Assembly (NCBI GenBank): GCA_021298935.1
Contig: JAJTHR010000053.1
Span: 1 to 20,472, forward strand
Direction: 5' to 3'
From: Parachlamydia sp.
GTDB lineage: Bacteria; Chlamydiota; Chlamydiia; Chlamydiales; Parachlamydiaceae
DNA length: 20,472 nt
A program made the translations under genes and the position numbers. The notes beneath the pieces were generated by a model, which made no database searches, was not told where the DNA came from, and saw only the letters and a list, made by a program, of their open reading frames with translations. Position 1 is the first letter of the stretch; each line of letters starts with the position of its first letter. Shown in pieces: positions 1-8,569 of the stretch.

Positions 1-2
1 GG

Positions 3-101
3 CGCGTATGTGCGTATGTATATATGCATAACGAGAAGGAAGAACTATTGGTGAAGGGGAAATTGAGTGGGTTGGCAGTGGTCGATCTTAGAAAAAATTA
101 A
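3..101 (+). CDS. possible C-terminal tail of an upstream gene
   Basis: A reading frame enters from the left edge and runs open for 32 codons to a TAA at 99-101. It ends in a Lys- and Leu-rich stretch (LVKGKLSGLAVVDLRKN). This could be the last residues of a protein whose body lies outside the window. The piece is too short to identify or to exclude chance, and the first 30 bases are a low-complexity TATG/GTAT run. Nothing else is visible before the next gene. Confidence 0.2.
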   Translation, partial: RVCAYVYMHNEKEELLVKGKLSGLAVVDLRKN

Positions 102-115
102 ATTAAAGCAAATTT

Positions 116-1858
116 GTGTCCAAAAAAATGGTGGCGATACAAAGTTTTCTTCCAGATTGCCCCGCTATTAAAAAAGAGATGATAAGAATATTTTCCAATT
201 CAAACATGTGTCAACAAAACGCCATTAAATTTTTCCGTTATCTTCACACGACTCTAAATAAAAATAATTTTTCAATACAAAAAGCTTATTATATATTGAA
301 TAACCTCGTTTGTAAATCCAAGCCTATTTACCAATTCCTTCAAACTACTTTGCATTTTCTTCATTGTAAGACGATGTTTTCAATCAATCAAGACCATGCG
401 ACCACCCTTTTTGAGGCGATTCATACATTAAAAATTGAAGAAAAAACTTTCTATAATAATTGGATTTATGAACCCGTGATCAGGAAGGAAGAACCCTCCA
501 TTTGCGAACAGTTCATTCCCTACGCAATTAAAAACGAACTCCCCTTAAAAGAACTCGCAAATATTATTTTAAAATGGAGTATTACTATTCCTGATGACAG
601 GATAATAGAAGAATCTCATTTTCTACAAAGTGGAGAACATGTCAAATTATTAGAAAGAATTGAGAATCTTTTGGGCGCTACTCTTCCCGCAAATCTGGTT
701 AGAAATTTTCTATTCTTTCAGACAGCAACGGAGAAGATATTTACTTCTCTTCAAAGCTTTGAATCAATACAGAAAACTATAATTAGTGAGTACTTAGAAC
801 ATCCAGGGATCCCTGAAAATCTTTTTACGGCTTGGTCTATAGAAGGAAGCAACTTTGAAAAGACTATTGAAACGACTGGCATGCCCCTGCTTTATGGCTT
901 TTATCGATTAAGATTCATATCAGATTTGACAAAAATAGTAAATTTTCTTCAATTAACGACCTACCCAATTCCTCATTGTTCTTTTCAAAATTTGATGCCA
1001 AGTGATATTTCTAATCAATTCCTTTTTAATGCTGATTTTTGTTCTCATCAAAATCATCTCAAATTGGTCCATCAAGATTTTATCACAGGACCGGCTACAT
1101 GCTGCCACTGGTTTTTTGATTCAAACATGAAAAAGCCCTATTTTTTTGTTTCTATAGTTAATTCATTGCAAAAGCCTCGAAAGGCCTGTAGCTTCTATAT
1201 TCCACTTAATATTTCTTTATCTAAACCTTGGGTATCTACGTTTTGTAGAGTTTTGCAAACTTTTGTAGATTTTTTTGCAATAAACTTAGAAAACCAAATG
1301 GTTCAACAAGGTGATTGTCCTGACTGTACACCATCTATAAAAAATGAAAATTTTTCCAAAATGTTCGATACTTATCTCAATAACTCGCCTCTCTTAGGAG
1401 CTTGCTGGACAAGTAATGAGAAAACTTTTCTTGACGATGTAGATTCTGTAAAAACTGAGCTCTATTTATTTATTCAATCCTTGCGATCCAATTTTAAAAA
1501 AAGTTTCTTTCATGCTTTAGGTCATTTGACAGAATCCGAAATAGCTATAAAAAGTCAAAATAGTCATATTTTTACGTTTGATGAAAGCAGAGACAACCAT
1601 TTTTTTTCTCAATTTTTTGACGATGCTTATGAAGAAATTCAAAAATTATTTTCTTCTGGTGAAATAGAAACTCAAATCAGCATAGAAAATTTTGTTTTAA
1701 AAATAAAAAAAACAAAAAACCTCATTGAGGTAACCATGAAACTAGGCCTCCAAAAGAACACGAAAAAACTTAAAATCATTTACGATGCTTTTTCCACCAA
1801 ACATAACTTTATTCGCTTCTTGAAATGGCAGGCAGAACTCTATTTATTCAGACCATAA
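116..1858 (+). CDS. uncharacterised 580-residue protein, AT-rich
   Basis: I do not recognise this protein. The frame is open for 580 codons from a GTG at 116, with an in-frame ATG at 128 as an alternative; neither has a convincing Shine-Dalgarno, so the start is uncertain. No signal peptide or clear membrane segment is visible. The protein is rich in Phe, Lys, Asn and Ile and has scattered Cys, including a CPDC motif around residue 402. The sequence looks mostly alpha-helical and carries no nucleotide-binding or protease motif I can point to. Its base composition is clearly more AT-rich than the namZ and groEL genes next to it, with many A and T runs. That fits an accessory or lineage-specific gene, possibly an effector, but this is inference only. 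Its stop lies 79 bases before the namZ start. Confidence 0.75.
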   Translation: MSKKMVAIQSFLPDCPAIKKEMIRIFSNSNMCQQNAIKFFRYLHTTLNKNNFSIQKAYYILNNLVCKSKPIYQFLQTTLHFLHCKTMFSINQDHATTLFEAIHTLKIEEKTFYNNWIYEPVIRKEEPSICEQFIPYAIKNELPLKELANIILKWSITIPDDRIIEESHFLQSGEHVKLLERIENLLGATLPANLVRNFLFFQTATEKIFTSLQSFESIQKTIISEYLEHPGIPENLFTAWSIEGSNFEKTIETTGMPLLYGFYRLRFISDLTKIVNFLQLTTYPIPHCSFQNLMPSDISNQFLFNADFCSHQNHLKLVHQDFITGPATCCHWFFDSNMKKPYFFVSIVNSLQKPRKACSFYIPLNISLSKPWVSTFCRVLQTFVDFFAINLENQMVQQGDCPDCTPSIKNENFSKMFDTYLNNSPLLGACWTSNEKTFLDDVDSVKTELYLFIQSLRSNFKKSFFHALGHLTESEIAIKSQNSHIFTFDESRDNHFFSQFFDDAYEEIQKLFSSGEIETQISIENFVLKIKKTKNLIEVTMKLGLQKNTKKLKIIYDAFSTKHNFIRFLKWQAELYLFRP

Positions 1859-1937
1859 AAGGTTGTTTATCGCTGCTGAAAGCTTCCATCCGAAGAGGGA
1901 TCTAAAAAACGTACAAAGTCGATTTCAAGGAGAAAAT

Positions 1938-3170
1938 TTGAAAAATCATGTATTAAAAGCTATTATCTGCTTTCTTTTAATCTTGCCGCTTGGCGCTGAA
2001 GTCCATGTCGGGATCGACTGCCTTTTTCAATCGCAAAATGCGGCCTTTTTAAAAGGTAAGCGGGTCGGTCTCATCACGAATCATACCGCCATTAATAAAG
2101 AGGGTGAGTCAAGTGTTGAGGTTTTCAAAAAACAAGCGTCCCTGCAAGGATTCAAACTCGCTGCCCTCTTTGCACCAGAGCATGGATTGACCGGATGCCA
2201 ATATGCAGATGAAAAGGTGGCAGATGCAAATGACAGCTCAGGCATCCCCATTTACAGCCTGCACGGGAAAACGCGCCGCCCTACCGATGAAATGCTTAAA
2301 ACAATCGACTGGCTGATTTACGATATCCAGGACATCGGCTCACGCTCTTACACCTATATCTCCACATTATTTTACGCTATTGAAGAAGCTGCCAAGCGAA
2401 ATATTCCCGTTTGTGTTCTCGACCGGCCCAACCCCCTCAATGGACTGACAATCGATGGCCCCATGCTTCAGCCGAAATGGCGCTCTTTTGTCGGTTATAT
2501 CAATACACCCTATTGCCATGGAATGACTGTCGGAGAGCTTGCCCGCTATTTTAACGCCGAGTACAAAACCGGCTGCCAATTGCACGTCATCCCAATGGAG
2601 GGTTGGGAGCGCTGGATGAGCTTTGAAGATACAAAGTTGCCCTGGATTCCTACAAGCCCCCATATTCCCGAGTCAGACACTACCTTTTATTATCCGACAA
2701 CGGGTTTACTGGGCGAGCTGCAATTAGTCAATATTGGCGTGGGCTATACATTGCCTTTTAAAGTCATTGGCGCGCCCTGGATTGACGCCGCCTCTTTTGC
2801 GAAGCGATTGAATGAACAAAATTATCCCGGTGTGCATTTTCATCCTTTTCACTACCGCCCCTTTTTCGGCCGTTTTGCTAAAGAAGACTGCCAAGGCGTA
2901 CTTGTACAAATCACTGATAAAAAAGACTACCTGCCTGTCACCATTCAATTTTTAATTATAGGAATGCTGAAAGCCCTTTATCCACGTGAATTTGATAGTG
3001 CCCTGCAAAAAGCTTCCCACCGCATTGACATGTTTAATAAAGTGAATGGAACCGATGAAGTCTACCGCTTATTGAAAGAGGAAAAGTATGTCATTTGGAA
3101 ACTTAAAATTTTGGACCAGGAACAGAGGGATGCCTTTAGGACTAAAAGGGCCACCCATCTTATTTACTAG
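1938..3170 (+). CDS. namZ: secreted exo-beta-N-acetylmuramidase, NamZ/DUF1343 family
   Basis: DUF1343 proteins of the NamZ type (GH171) remove terminal N-acetylmuramic acid from peptidoglycan fragments. The 410-residue product starts with a signal peptide (MKNHVLKAIICFLLILPLGA), so it should act in the periplasm. Family signatures follow: GKRVGLITN (residues 40-48), FAPEHGLTG (78-86, whose Glu81 is the likely catalytic acid), the YDIQDIGSRSYTYISTL block, VLDRPNPLNG, HGMTVGELARYFN and VIGAPWID. I chose the TTG at 1938 because AAGGAG lies 5 bases upstream; an in-frame TTG at 1863 would place 25 charged residues before the signal peptide and has no such site. In most members a segment like EGTNLSEGRGT precedes the PFE/K motif; here it reads GELQLVNIGVGYTLPFK, so one loop of the pocket differs. 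The stop codon lies inside the CIRCE element of the groES operon. Confidence 0.9.
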   Translation: MKNHVLKAIICFLLILPLGAEVHVGIDCLFQSQNAAFLKGKRVGLITNHTAINKEGESSVEVFKKQASLQGFKLAALFAPEHGLTGCQYADEKVADANDSSGIPIYSLHGKTRRPTDEMLKTIDWLIYDIQDIGSRSYTYISTLFYAIEEAAKRNIPVCVLDRPNPLNGLTIDGPMLQPKWRSFVGYINTPYCHGMTVGELARYFNAEYKTGCQLHVIPMEGWERWMSFEDTKLPWIPTSPHIPESDTTFYYPTTGLLGELQLVNIGVGYTLPFKVIGAPWIDAASFAKRLNEQNYPGVHFHPFHYRPFFGRFAKEDCQGVLVQITDKKDYLPVTIQFLIIGMLKALYPREFDSALQKASHRIDMFNKVNGTDEVYRLLKEEKYVIWKLKILDQEQRDAFRTKRATHLIY

Positions 3171-3193
3171 CACTCTCCTAATGAAACTGCTAA
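3167..3193 (+). promoter_or_regulatory. CIRCE operator (HrcA site) upstream of groESL
   Basis: The left half CTAGCACTC (3167-3175) matches the CIRCE consensus TTAGCACTC at 8 of 9 positions. The right half AACTGCTAA (3185-3193) matches GAGTGCTAA at 7 of 9. The spacer is exactly the canonical 9 bases. HrcA represses groE and dnaK operons through this element. It covers the TAG stop codon of namZ (3168-3170) and lies about 17 bases upstream of the -35 box of the groES promoter. Confidence 0.85.
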
Positions 3194-3210
3194 AAATTAA
3201 ATCCTTCCCC

Positions 3211-3240
3211 TTGACTAAAAACTTAAAACCCCACTAAAAT
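3211..3240 (+). promoter_or_regulatory. groESL promoter (sigma70/sigma66 type)
   Basis: TTGACT at 3211-3216 and TAAAAT at 3235-3240 are separated by 18 bases. Transcription would start near 3247, about 33 bases before the groES ATG. The same hexamer pair recurs at 9006-9034. The CIRCE lies just upstream of the -35 box. Confidence 0.65.
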
Positions 3241-3279
3241 AACCCTCTTTAAATGCAACTAAAAACCCAGGAGAAATGT

Positions 3280-3576
3280 ATGACAACCCAAACGAAAATC
3301 AAGCCCCTTGGGGACCGAGTGGTAGTTCAGCGTGCTAAAGCACAAACATCTAAGGGTGGGATCCTGCTGCCTGATTCAGCTCAGGAAAAGCCAAGAGAAG
3401 GACATGTAATTGCTGCAGGCCCTGGAAAATTGAATGACAATGGACAAGTGGAGCCTATTTGCGTAAAAGTGGGCGATCGCATTCTTTTTGGCGCCTATGC
3501 CGGCACCGAATTCAAAGATAATGAAGAGGAATATCTCATTCTTTCCGAAACGGACATCCTTGGAATCTTAACCTAA
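3280..3576 (+). CDS. groES: co-chaperonin GroES (Hsp10)
   Basis: GroES forms the seven-subunit lid of the GroEL folding chamber in the cytoplasm. The product is 98 residues, the usual length. It begins [12 protein letters not shown] and continues with the mobile loop ([19 protein letters not shown]) that docks on GroEL, then [16 protein letters not shown] and a final DILGIL. I take the ATG at 3280 because AGGAG (3269-3273) lies 6 bases upstream; an in-frame ATG at 3253 would add nine residues and has no such site. It is the first gene of the groES-groEL operon, under the promoter at 3211-3240 and the CIRCE at 3167-3193, so heat-inducible HrcA repression is expected. Confidence 0.97.
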   Translation: MTTQTKIKPLGDRVVVQRAKAQTSKGGILLPDSAQEKPREGHVIAAGPGKLNDNGQVEPICVKVGDRILFGAYAGTEFKDNEEEYLILSETDILGILT

Positions 3577-3594
3577 CTATCAACGAAGGAATGA

Positions 3595-5262
<1,668 letters not shown>

Positions 5263-5273
5263 TCCTCTTTCAA

Positions 5274-5302
5274 GGGATCCTTTTTTTTAAAAAAAGGATC
5301 CC
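5274..5302 (+). terminator. palindromic terminator behind groEL
   Basis: This is a perfect 14-bp inverted repeat around one T: GGGATCC plus T-run, then A-run plus GGATCCC. It starts 11 bases after the groEL stop. As RNA it folds into a GGGATCC/GGATCCC stem extended by A-U pairs. No separate U-tract follows, so termination may depend on the internal A-U stretch. The symmetry would let it act on both strands. Confidence 0.6.
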
Positions 5303-5323
5303 AAATCTTTTAATGAGAATCGT

Positions 5324-5566
5324 ATGCCACATTATGACTACCATTGCACAAGCTGCGGACATGCAGAAGAGATTTTGCAAAAAATGAGCGACCAGCCCCT
5401 GGGTCAATGCCCCTCCTGCCAGCAAGAAGCTTTTCAAAGAAAATTGGGAAATGGTACAGGACTTCATTTTAAAGGGAGCGGTTTTTACATTACCGACTAT
5501 GCGCCTGAAGCACCAAAAGAAAATACAAAGTGCTGTCCCTGTGGAAAAAATTCTGCCTGTGAATAA
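5324..5566 (+). CDS. FmdB-type zinc-ribbon protein
   Basis: This 80-residue protein opens with MPHYDYHCTSCGH and has a CxxC pair at Cys8/Cys11 and another at Cys29/Cys32 (CPSC). That is the arrangement of the FmdB / CxxC_CxxC_SSSS zinc-ribbon family, often annotated as putative regulatory proteins. After the ribbon comes a GTGLHFKGSGFYITDY segment, which is also family-typical. The C-terminus adds four more Cys (70, 71, 73, 79), which could bind a second metal or form disulfides. It stands alone between the groEL terminator and a small membrane ORF. Its biochemical role is not established in the family. Confidence 0.8.
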   Translation: MPHYDYHCTSCGHAEEILQKMSDQPLGQCPSCQQEAFQRKLGNGTGLHFKGSGFYITDYAPEAPKENTKCCPCGKNSACE

Positions 5567-5646
5567 GGGATTATGCCCTAAATTTTATATATTTTATTTA
5601 AATAAAAATTATAAAATAAAAGTAGGGGTTTAAGCTAAATAATCCC
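5567..5646 (+). repeat. AT-rich inverted-repeat leader before the microprotein
   Basis: GGGATTAT (5567-5574) pairs exactly with ATAATCCC (5639-5646). The middle contains a 16-bp palindrome, TTTTATTTAAATAAAA (5592-5607), within an almost pure A/T stretch. It can fold as a nested hairpin ending just before the strong ribosome-binding site at 5647-5654. It may be the terminator of the zinc-ribbon gene, the promoter of the next ORF, or a 5' leader structure; the sequence alone does not decide. Confidence 0.35.
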
Positions 5647-5659
5647 AGAGGAGGCAATT

Positions 5660-5740
5660 ATGGGACGTATGGTTTTACTTTGGATCTTAGGAATTCCTAT
5701 TGGACTTATCGTCATACTGAAACTTTTTGGTTTAATTTAA
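5660..5740 (+). CDS. 26-residue single-helix membrane microprotein
   Basis: The short frame ATG (5660) to TAA (5738-5740) has an unusually strong Shine-Dalgarno, AGAGGAGG at 5647-5654, five bases before the start. The product starts MGRMVLLWILGIPIGL and is almost entirely hydrophobic, with one Arg near the start and one Lys near residue 21, so it would form one transmembrane helix. Small proteins of this kind are easily missed. The good ribosome-binding site, the uniform hydrophobicity and a following hairpin support a real gene; only 26 codons means chance cannot be excluded. Function unknown. Confidence 0.55.
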   Translation: MGRMVLLWILGIPIGLIVILKLFGLI

Positions 5741-5757
5741 GAGGGTCTTTAACCCTC
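5741..5757. terminator. small hairpin between convergent genes
   Basis: GAGGGT (5741-5746) and ACCCTC (5752-5757) form a 6-bp stem around CTTTA directly behind the microprotein stop. It overlaps the last two bases of the convergent minus-strand gene. In the minus direction it is followed by TTAAATTAAA. It may serve as a weak shared terminator. Confidence 0.35.
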
Positions 5758-6049
5758 AAACCACCAAGTTCCCTTGATTCCCCTGATTGCTGCTTCTTAT
5801 CAGAGAAACAGCAATCAATGTGATGATACAAAAACAGCTTAAAATAGCTGCTGTTTTCATATTCACTTGATTAGAATGTGTCTCAGTTTGAGCAAAATAG
5901 GCTGTAAAACTCTGAAATTTTAAAATCGCGAAATTTTTTACCTTATTAAAATTATCCGAATTGATAACTCTATTATAAAATGTAGAGGTATTCAAACTAT
6001 CCTGCAGTCCATTCAAAAAATTGCTTGTATTGAGTCCAAGTCCTGCCAT
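5756..6049 (-). CDS. small protein with one C-terminal membrane helix
   Basis: The 97-residue product is not recognised. It has a polar, Asn/Ser/Thr-rich N-terminal part (residues 1-62) and one hydrophobic segment near the end (about 66-84, TAAILSCFCIITLIAVSLI), followed by a short polar tail of 13 residues. There is no N-terminal signal peptide. This is the layout of a tail-anchored or single-pass membrane protein. It begins 12 bases after the stop of the PrmA-like gene on the same strand, with a weak GGTGA site upstream, so the two are probably cotranscribed. Membrane-inserted secreted proteins are common in chlamydiae, but they usually carry a bilobed hydrophobic domain, which is not seen here. 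Confidence 0.55.
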   Translation of the reverse strand: MAGLGLNTSNFLNGLQDSLNTSTFYNRVINSDNFNKVKNFAILKFQSFTAYFAQTETHSNQVNMKTAAILSCFCIITLIAVSLIRSSNQGNQGNLVV

Positions 6050-6061
6050 TATTTCACCAAA

Positions 6062-6850
6062 TTATATATTGATATTAAAACAAAATCCAACCCAACCCTC
6101 TTCCTCTATGGCCTCAACAAAATGCCATTGCCGATTAGCCGCTTCTTCTAAATAATTTTCAGTTTCATTTTTTTGCAGCCCTGATACGACGAGGATGGCT
6201 TGCTTGTCATGAAGAATTTCTAATGAATTCCAAGCCGCCTTTTGTTCAGACGAGATCATATTCATTGCAATCAGCAGGGGTTCGGCCACCCTAGATTCAA
6301 ATTGCTGAGGTAAGCAAAATAAACATTTTTTTTCAACACCATTTAACACTGCATTCTCACGCGCATGTCTAAGCGCATTTTCGTCAATATCAATGCCATA
6401 GGCAAAGGAAGAGCCCCACTGAAGTGCTGCAAGAGATAATACGCCGCTTCCCGATCCAATATCGATAAATGGCTGACCGACTAAAACCTTTCCAATGAGC
6501 TGAAGAACTATTTTTGTCGTGGGATGGGAAAGATCTCCAAAGCCTGGGCCTGGGGTTAATTTTAAATGCCCCTCTCTCCCAAATTCGCTCAATTGAATAT
6601 TTAAGCAACCATTTTCATAATGAAGTCCATGCTCAGCCCACTGAGCATTCCAATCAATGGATTGCTCCGTTTCCTCAAGCCCTAGAACCCAGGGTAATTG
6701 TAAAATGTTTTGCTCAGGTTTGAAAAAAAGATGCAGAAGCAGGGCCTCTCCTTCTTCAGCATAAGCAACCGGACAGCCAGCCTGTTCAAAAAATTGCCAA
6801 GCCTCATCCACACAAAAATTATTTTTTATTTTTAATGTAAATAGTTTCAA
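6062..6850 (-). CDS. PrmA-like class I SAM-dependent methyltransferase
   Basis: The protein belongs to the ribosomal protein L11 methyltransferase (PrmA) group. It has the pre-motif GFGDLSHPTTK (about residues 103-113; PrmA normally has AFGTGTHPTT), the SAM-binding motif FIDIGSGSGVLSLAALQWG (128-146), then AYGIDIDENALRHARENAVLNG. In place of the usual ANIL catalytic loop it has AMNM, followed by LVVSGL. At 262 residues it is shorter than E. coli PrmA (293), mainly in the N-terminal substrate-recognition domain. I chose the TTG at 6850 because GAGG lies 8 bases upstream; a TTG at 6874 is in frame but has no such site. Whether the substrate is L11 or another protein is open, because the loop and the N-terminus differ. 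Confidence 0.75.
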   Translation of the reverse strand: MKLFTLKIKNNFCVDEAWQFFEQAGCPVAYAEEGEALLLHLFFKPEQNILQLPWVLGLEETEQSIDWNAQWAEHGLHYENGCLNIQLSEFGREGHLKLTPGPGFGDLSHPTTKIVLQLIGKVLVGQPFIDIGSGSGVLSLAALQWGSSFAYGIDIDENALRHARENAVLNGVEKKCLFCLPQQFESRVAEPLLIAMNMISSEQKAAWNSLEILHDKQAILVVSGLQKNETENYLEEAANRQWHFVEAIEEEGWVGFCFNINI

Positions 6851-6889
6851 AATTAATTCCTCATTAAAACACAATAATGAAATGTAATA

Positions 6890-6918
6890 TTTAAAACAAC
6901 AAATTTGATGGGTTGCAA
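6890..6918 (-). promoter_or_regulatory. candidate promoter of the PrmA-like gene
   Basis: Read on the minus strand, TTGCAA (6918-6913) and TTTAAA (6895-6890) are spaced by 17 bases. Transcription would start near 6883, about 33 bases before the chosen start codon. It lies in the 163-base gap between two divergent genes. Confidence 0.4.
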
Positions 6919-6970
6919 AAGAAAGAGCTATTTTTATAAAATGTATTGAAGTAATTCAAATACTCAAATT

Positions 6971-6999
6971 TTGAGCTCATTTGGCTCTACATGTTTAAA
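6971..6999 (+). promoter_or_regulatory. candidate promoter of the poly-C hydrolase gene
   Basis: TTGAGC (6971-6976) and TTTAAA (6994-6999) are spaced by 17 bases, with the start codon at 7014. This would give a very short leader of about 8-9 bases. A 13-base palindrome CTCAAATTTTGAG (6963-6975) overlaps the -35 box. Confidence 0.35.
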
Positions 7000-7013
7000 A
7001 AGGCTTTATTATA

Positions 7014-8513
7014 GTGAAATTTTTAACCTTTCTTTTTACATTTCTGTCTTTACGCCTTTTTGCTTTTCAAGAATCCGACCTGGATGAAAATTCAAACGAT
7101 TTAACGCAAACAATTACAATCTATTCTTCCGAAGCCCCCTCGCTTGTTTTATCTAAACACTACCCCAATGGCCTAATCCTTTATTACAATTATGATGAAC
7201 AGCAAAGGTGCATTTCAAAACGGCTGCACCTTGGCAGCGAGCAAATTTTACGCACTTTCTTTTATTATAATAGCCAGGGAGAGGTCGCACAGGTCATCGT
7301 CGATGACGGAATTGCCGAAGAAGAAGGCGACCTGACAGGTGCTAAACGTCGTCAAAGAATGACAATTGAATGGGGCGTGCAAGGAAAGCCCCTGCTTGTT
7401 GAAAATCATTTGTATGATTTTTCAATCCAAGAATTTCTTCTTGTCGATCGAACTCTTTATTATTATGACACAGACAGCGCGCTCCTGCGTATTGAATTTT
7501 ATGACCGGAATAACGAATTAGTGTCATGCATTGATGAAGAAAGCCCGGACGGTGCCCCCCCCCCCTCCTTGGAATTTAACGAGAACATTCTTGAAACGGA
7601 TGAGTATGATAATGATCGTTTTATAAAGCCTCTGCAGGAGCCTTCAATTTCATGGTTAAATTACTTATGGATGAATGCTTCACACGCTTTTTTTGCGGGT
7701 TCAAGGCATATGCAGAATTCAGCCAATCAATTTGTCTCCACGCTTGGCAATGAACTCTACCTCCCAGATGAAGTGAATCAGGGTGTCGAAGATTTAGGCA
7801 AATCTCTTTTTGGCGATCAATTCTATTTTTTAATGGGGCTTGAAACGGAAAAAACACTTGTCGGCTGCTATCCCGGTGTTGAATTGAATCCCAAAGTGCG
7901 GGTGACATTTATCAACGGAATTTTAACCACGCAGGCGGGAATGCAGGAAAACCTTGAATTTCTCTCTCAATCCCATGGTGGCATTAAGGTCAATTATGTT
8001 TTCCGGCCGACCGAAGGATGGGCCTGGGATATTAGCCGTGCCGTTTTGATCCGTACAGCCTTTGCACTTGGATTTCGCTCGTGGCATGCCAACTTGCTTG
8101 CAAGGCAATGGCGCTATTTAATTAATGAAATGGGCGGAGTCGATGGTGGGGGAGTCATCATCCATTATGCCCATAGCTTAGGTGGAACGGAAACCGACCG
8201 GGCAAGGGAACTACTATCGCTCGAAGAACAAAAAATGATCCGTGTGATTACTTTCGGTTCGGCCACCTTGATTCGCAACCAGGGATTTCAAAGCGTCCAC
8301 AATCACGTTAGCATCAATGACGGCGTACCAAGCTTCCTGCTTGAGCCATTAGGTAAATTGAGAAATTACTTCGATCCGGAAAGCAATGTCATTTATCATG
8401 GCTCCCTTTTTGAATCCAAACCTATGTGTGATCATTTGATCAGCGGCATTACTTATAGCCGCCTCATCAGTGAATGCGGCAGTGCTTTTTTAGAGGAATT
8501 TTTAGCTCAGTAA
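7014..8513 (+). CDS. secreted RHS/YD-like protein with alpha/beta-hydrolase domain, poly-C tract
   Basis: The 499-residue product starts (GTG 7014) with a signal peptide (MKFLTFLFTFLSLRLFA), so it is exported. Residues of about 45-180 contain Tyr-rich repeats such as LILYYNYDEQQRCISKR, TFFYYNSQGEVAQVIVDDG and LYYYDTDSALLRIEFYDRNN, resembling RHS/YD repeats. The C-terminal part (from about 295) looks like an alpha/beta hydrolase: VRVTFINGILTT, then VIIHYAHSLGGTETD with the nucleophile elbow A-H-S388-L-G-G, then IRVITFGSATLI, then HNHVSINDGVPS with candidate acid and His residues. The two parts meet at a run of 11 C (7555-7565), read as part of Ala-Pro-Pro-Pro at codons 181-184. A lipase, esterase or effector role is inference. 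I cannot name the family; chlamydial secreted hydrolase-like families with an AHS/CHS elbow are possible relatives. Confidence 0.75.
   Translation: MKFLTFLFTFLSLRLFAFQESDLDENSNDLTQTITIYSSEAPSLVLSKHYPNGLILYYNYDEQQRCISKRLHLGSEQILRTFFYYNSQGEVAQVIVDDGIAEEEGDLTGAKRRQRMTIEWGVQGKPLLVENHLYDFSIQEFLLVDRTLYYYDTDSALLRIEFYDRNNELVSCIDEESPDGAPPPSLEFNENILETDEYDNDRFIKPLQEPSISWLNYLWMNASHAFFAGSRHMQNSANQFVSTLGNELYLPDEVNQGVEDLGKSLFGDQFYFLMGLETEKTLVGCYPGVELNPKVRVTFINGILTTQAGMQENLEFLSQSHGGIKVNYVFRPTEGWAWDISRAVLIRTAFALGFRSWHANLLARQWRYLINEMGGVDGGGVIIHYAHSLGGTETDRARELLSLEEQKMIRVITFGSATLIRNQGFQSVHNHVSINDGVPSFLLEPLGKLRNYFDPESNVIYHGSLFESKPMCDHLISGITYSRLISECGSAFLEEFLAQ
7555..7565 (+). repeat. 11-base poly-C tract inside a coding region
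   Basis: Eleven consecutive C lie in frame within codons 181-184 of the secreted hydrolase gene. Gaining one C would bring a TAA at 7577-7579 into frame five codons later. Losing one C would bring a TAA at 7624-7626 into frame about 20 codons later. Both truncate the protein before the hydrolase domain. Length-variable poly-C/G tracts that switch surface-protein genes are known in chlamydiae, notably Chlamydia pneumoniae. Confidence 0.9.
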
Positions 8514-8521
8514 AACAATGC

Positions 8522-8551
8522 TTGAAAAAAACAACTGTTATTGTTTAAAAT
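8522..8551 (+). promoter_or_regulatory. tRNA-Arg promoter
   Basis: TTGAAA (8522-8527) and TAAAAT (8546-8551) are spaced by 18 bases, and the tRNA begins 18 bases after the -10 box. The same -10 hexamer is seen in front of groES and the transporter operon. Confidence 0.55.
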
Positions 8552-8569
8552 ACGCAATGTTCATCCAAT

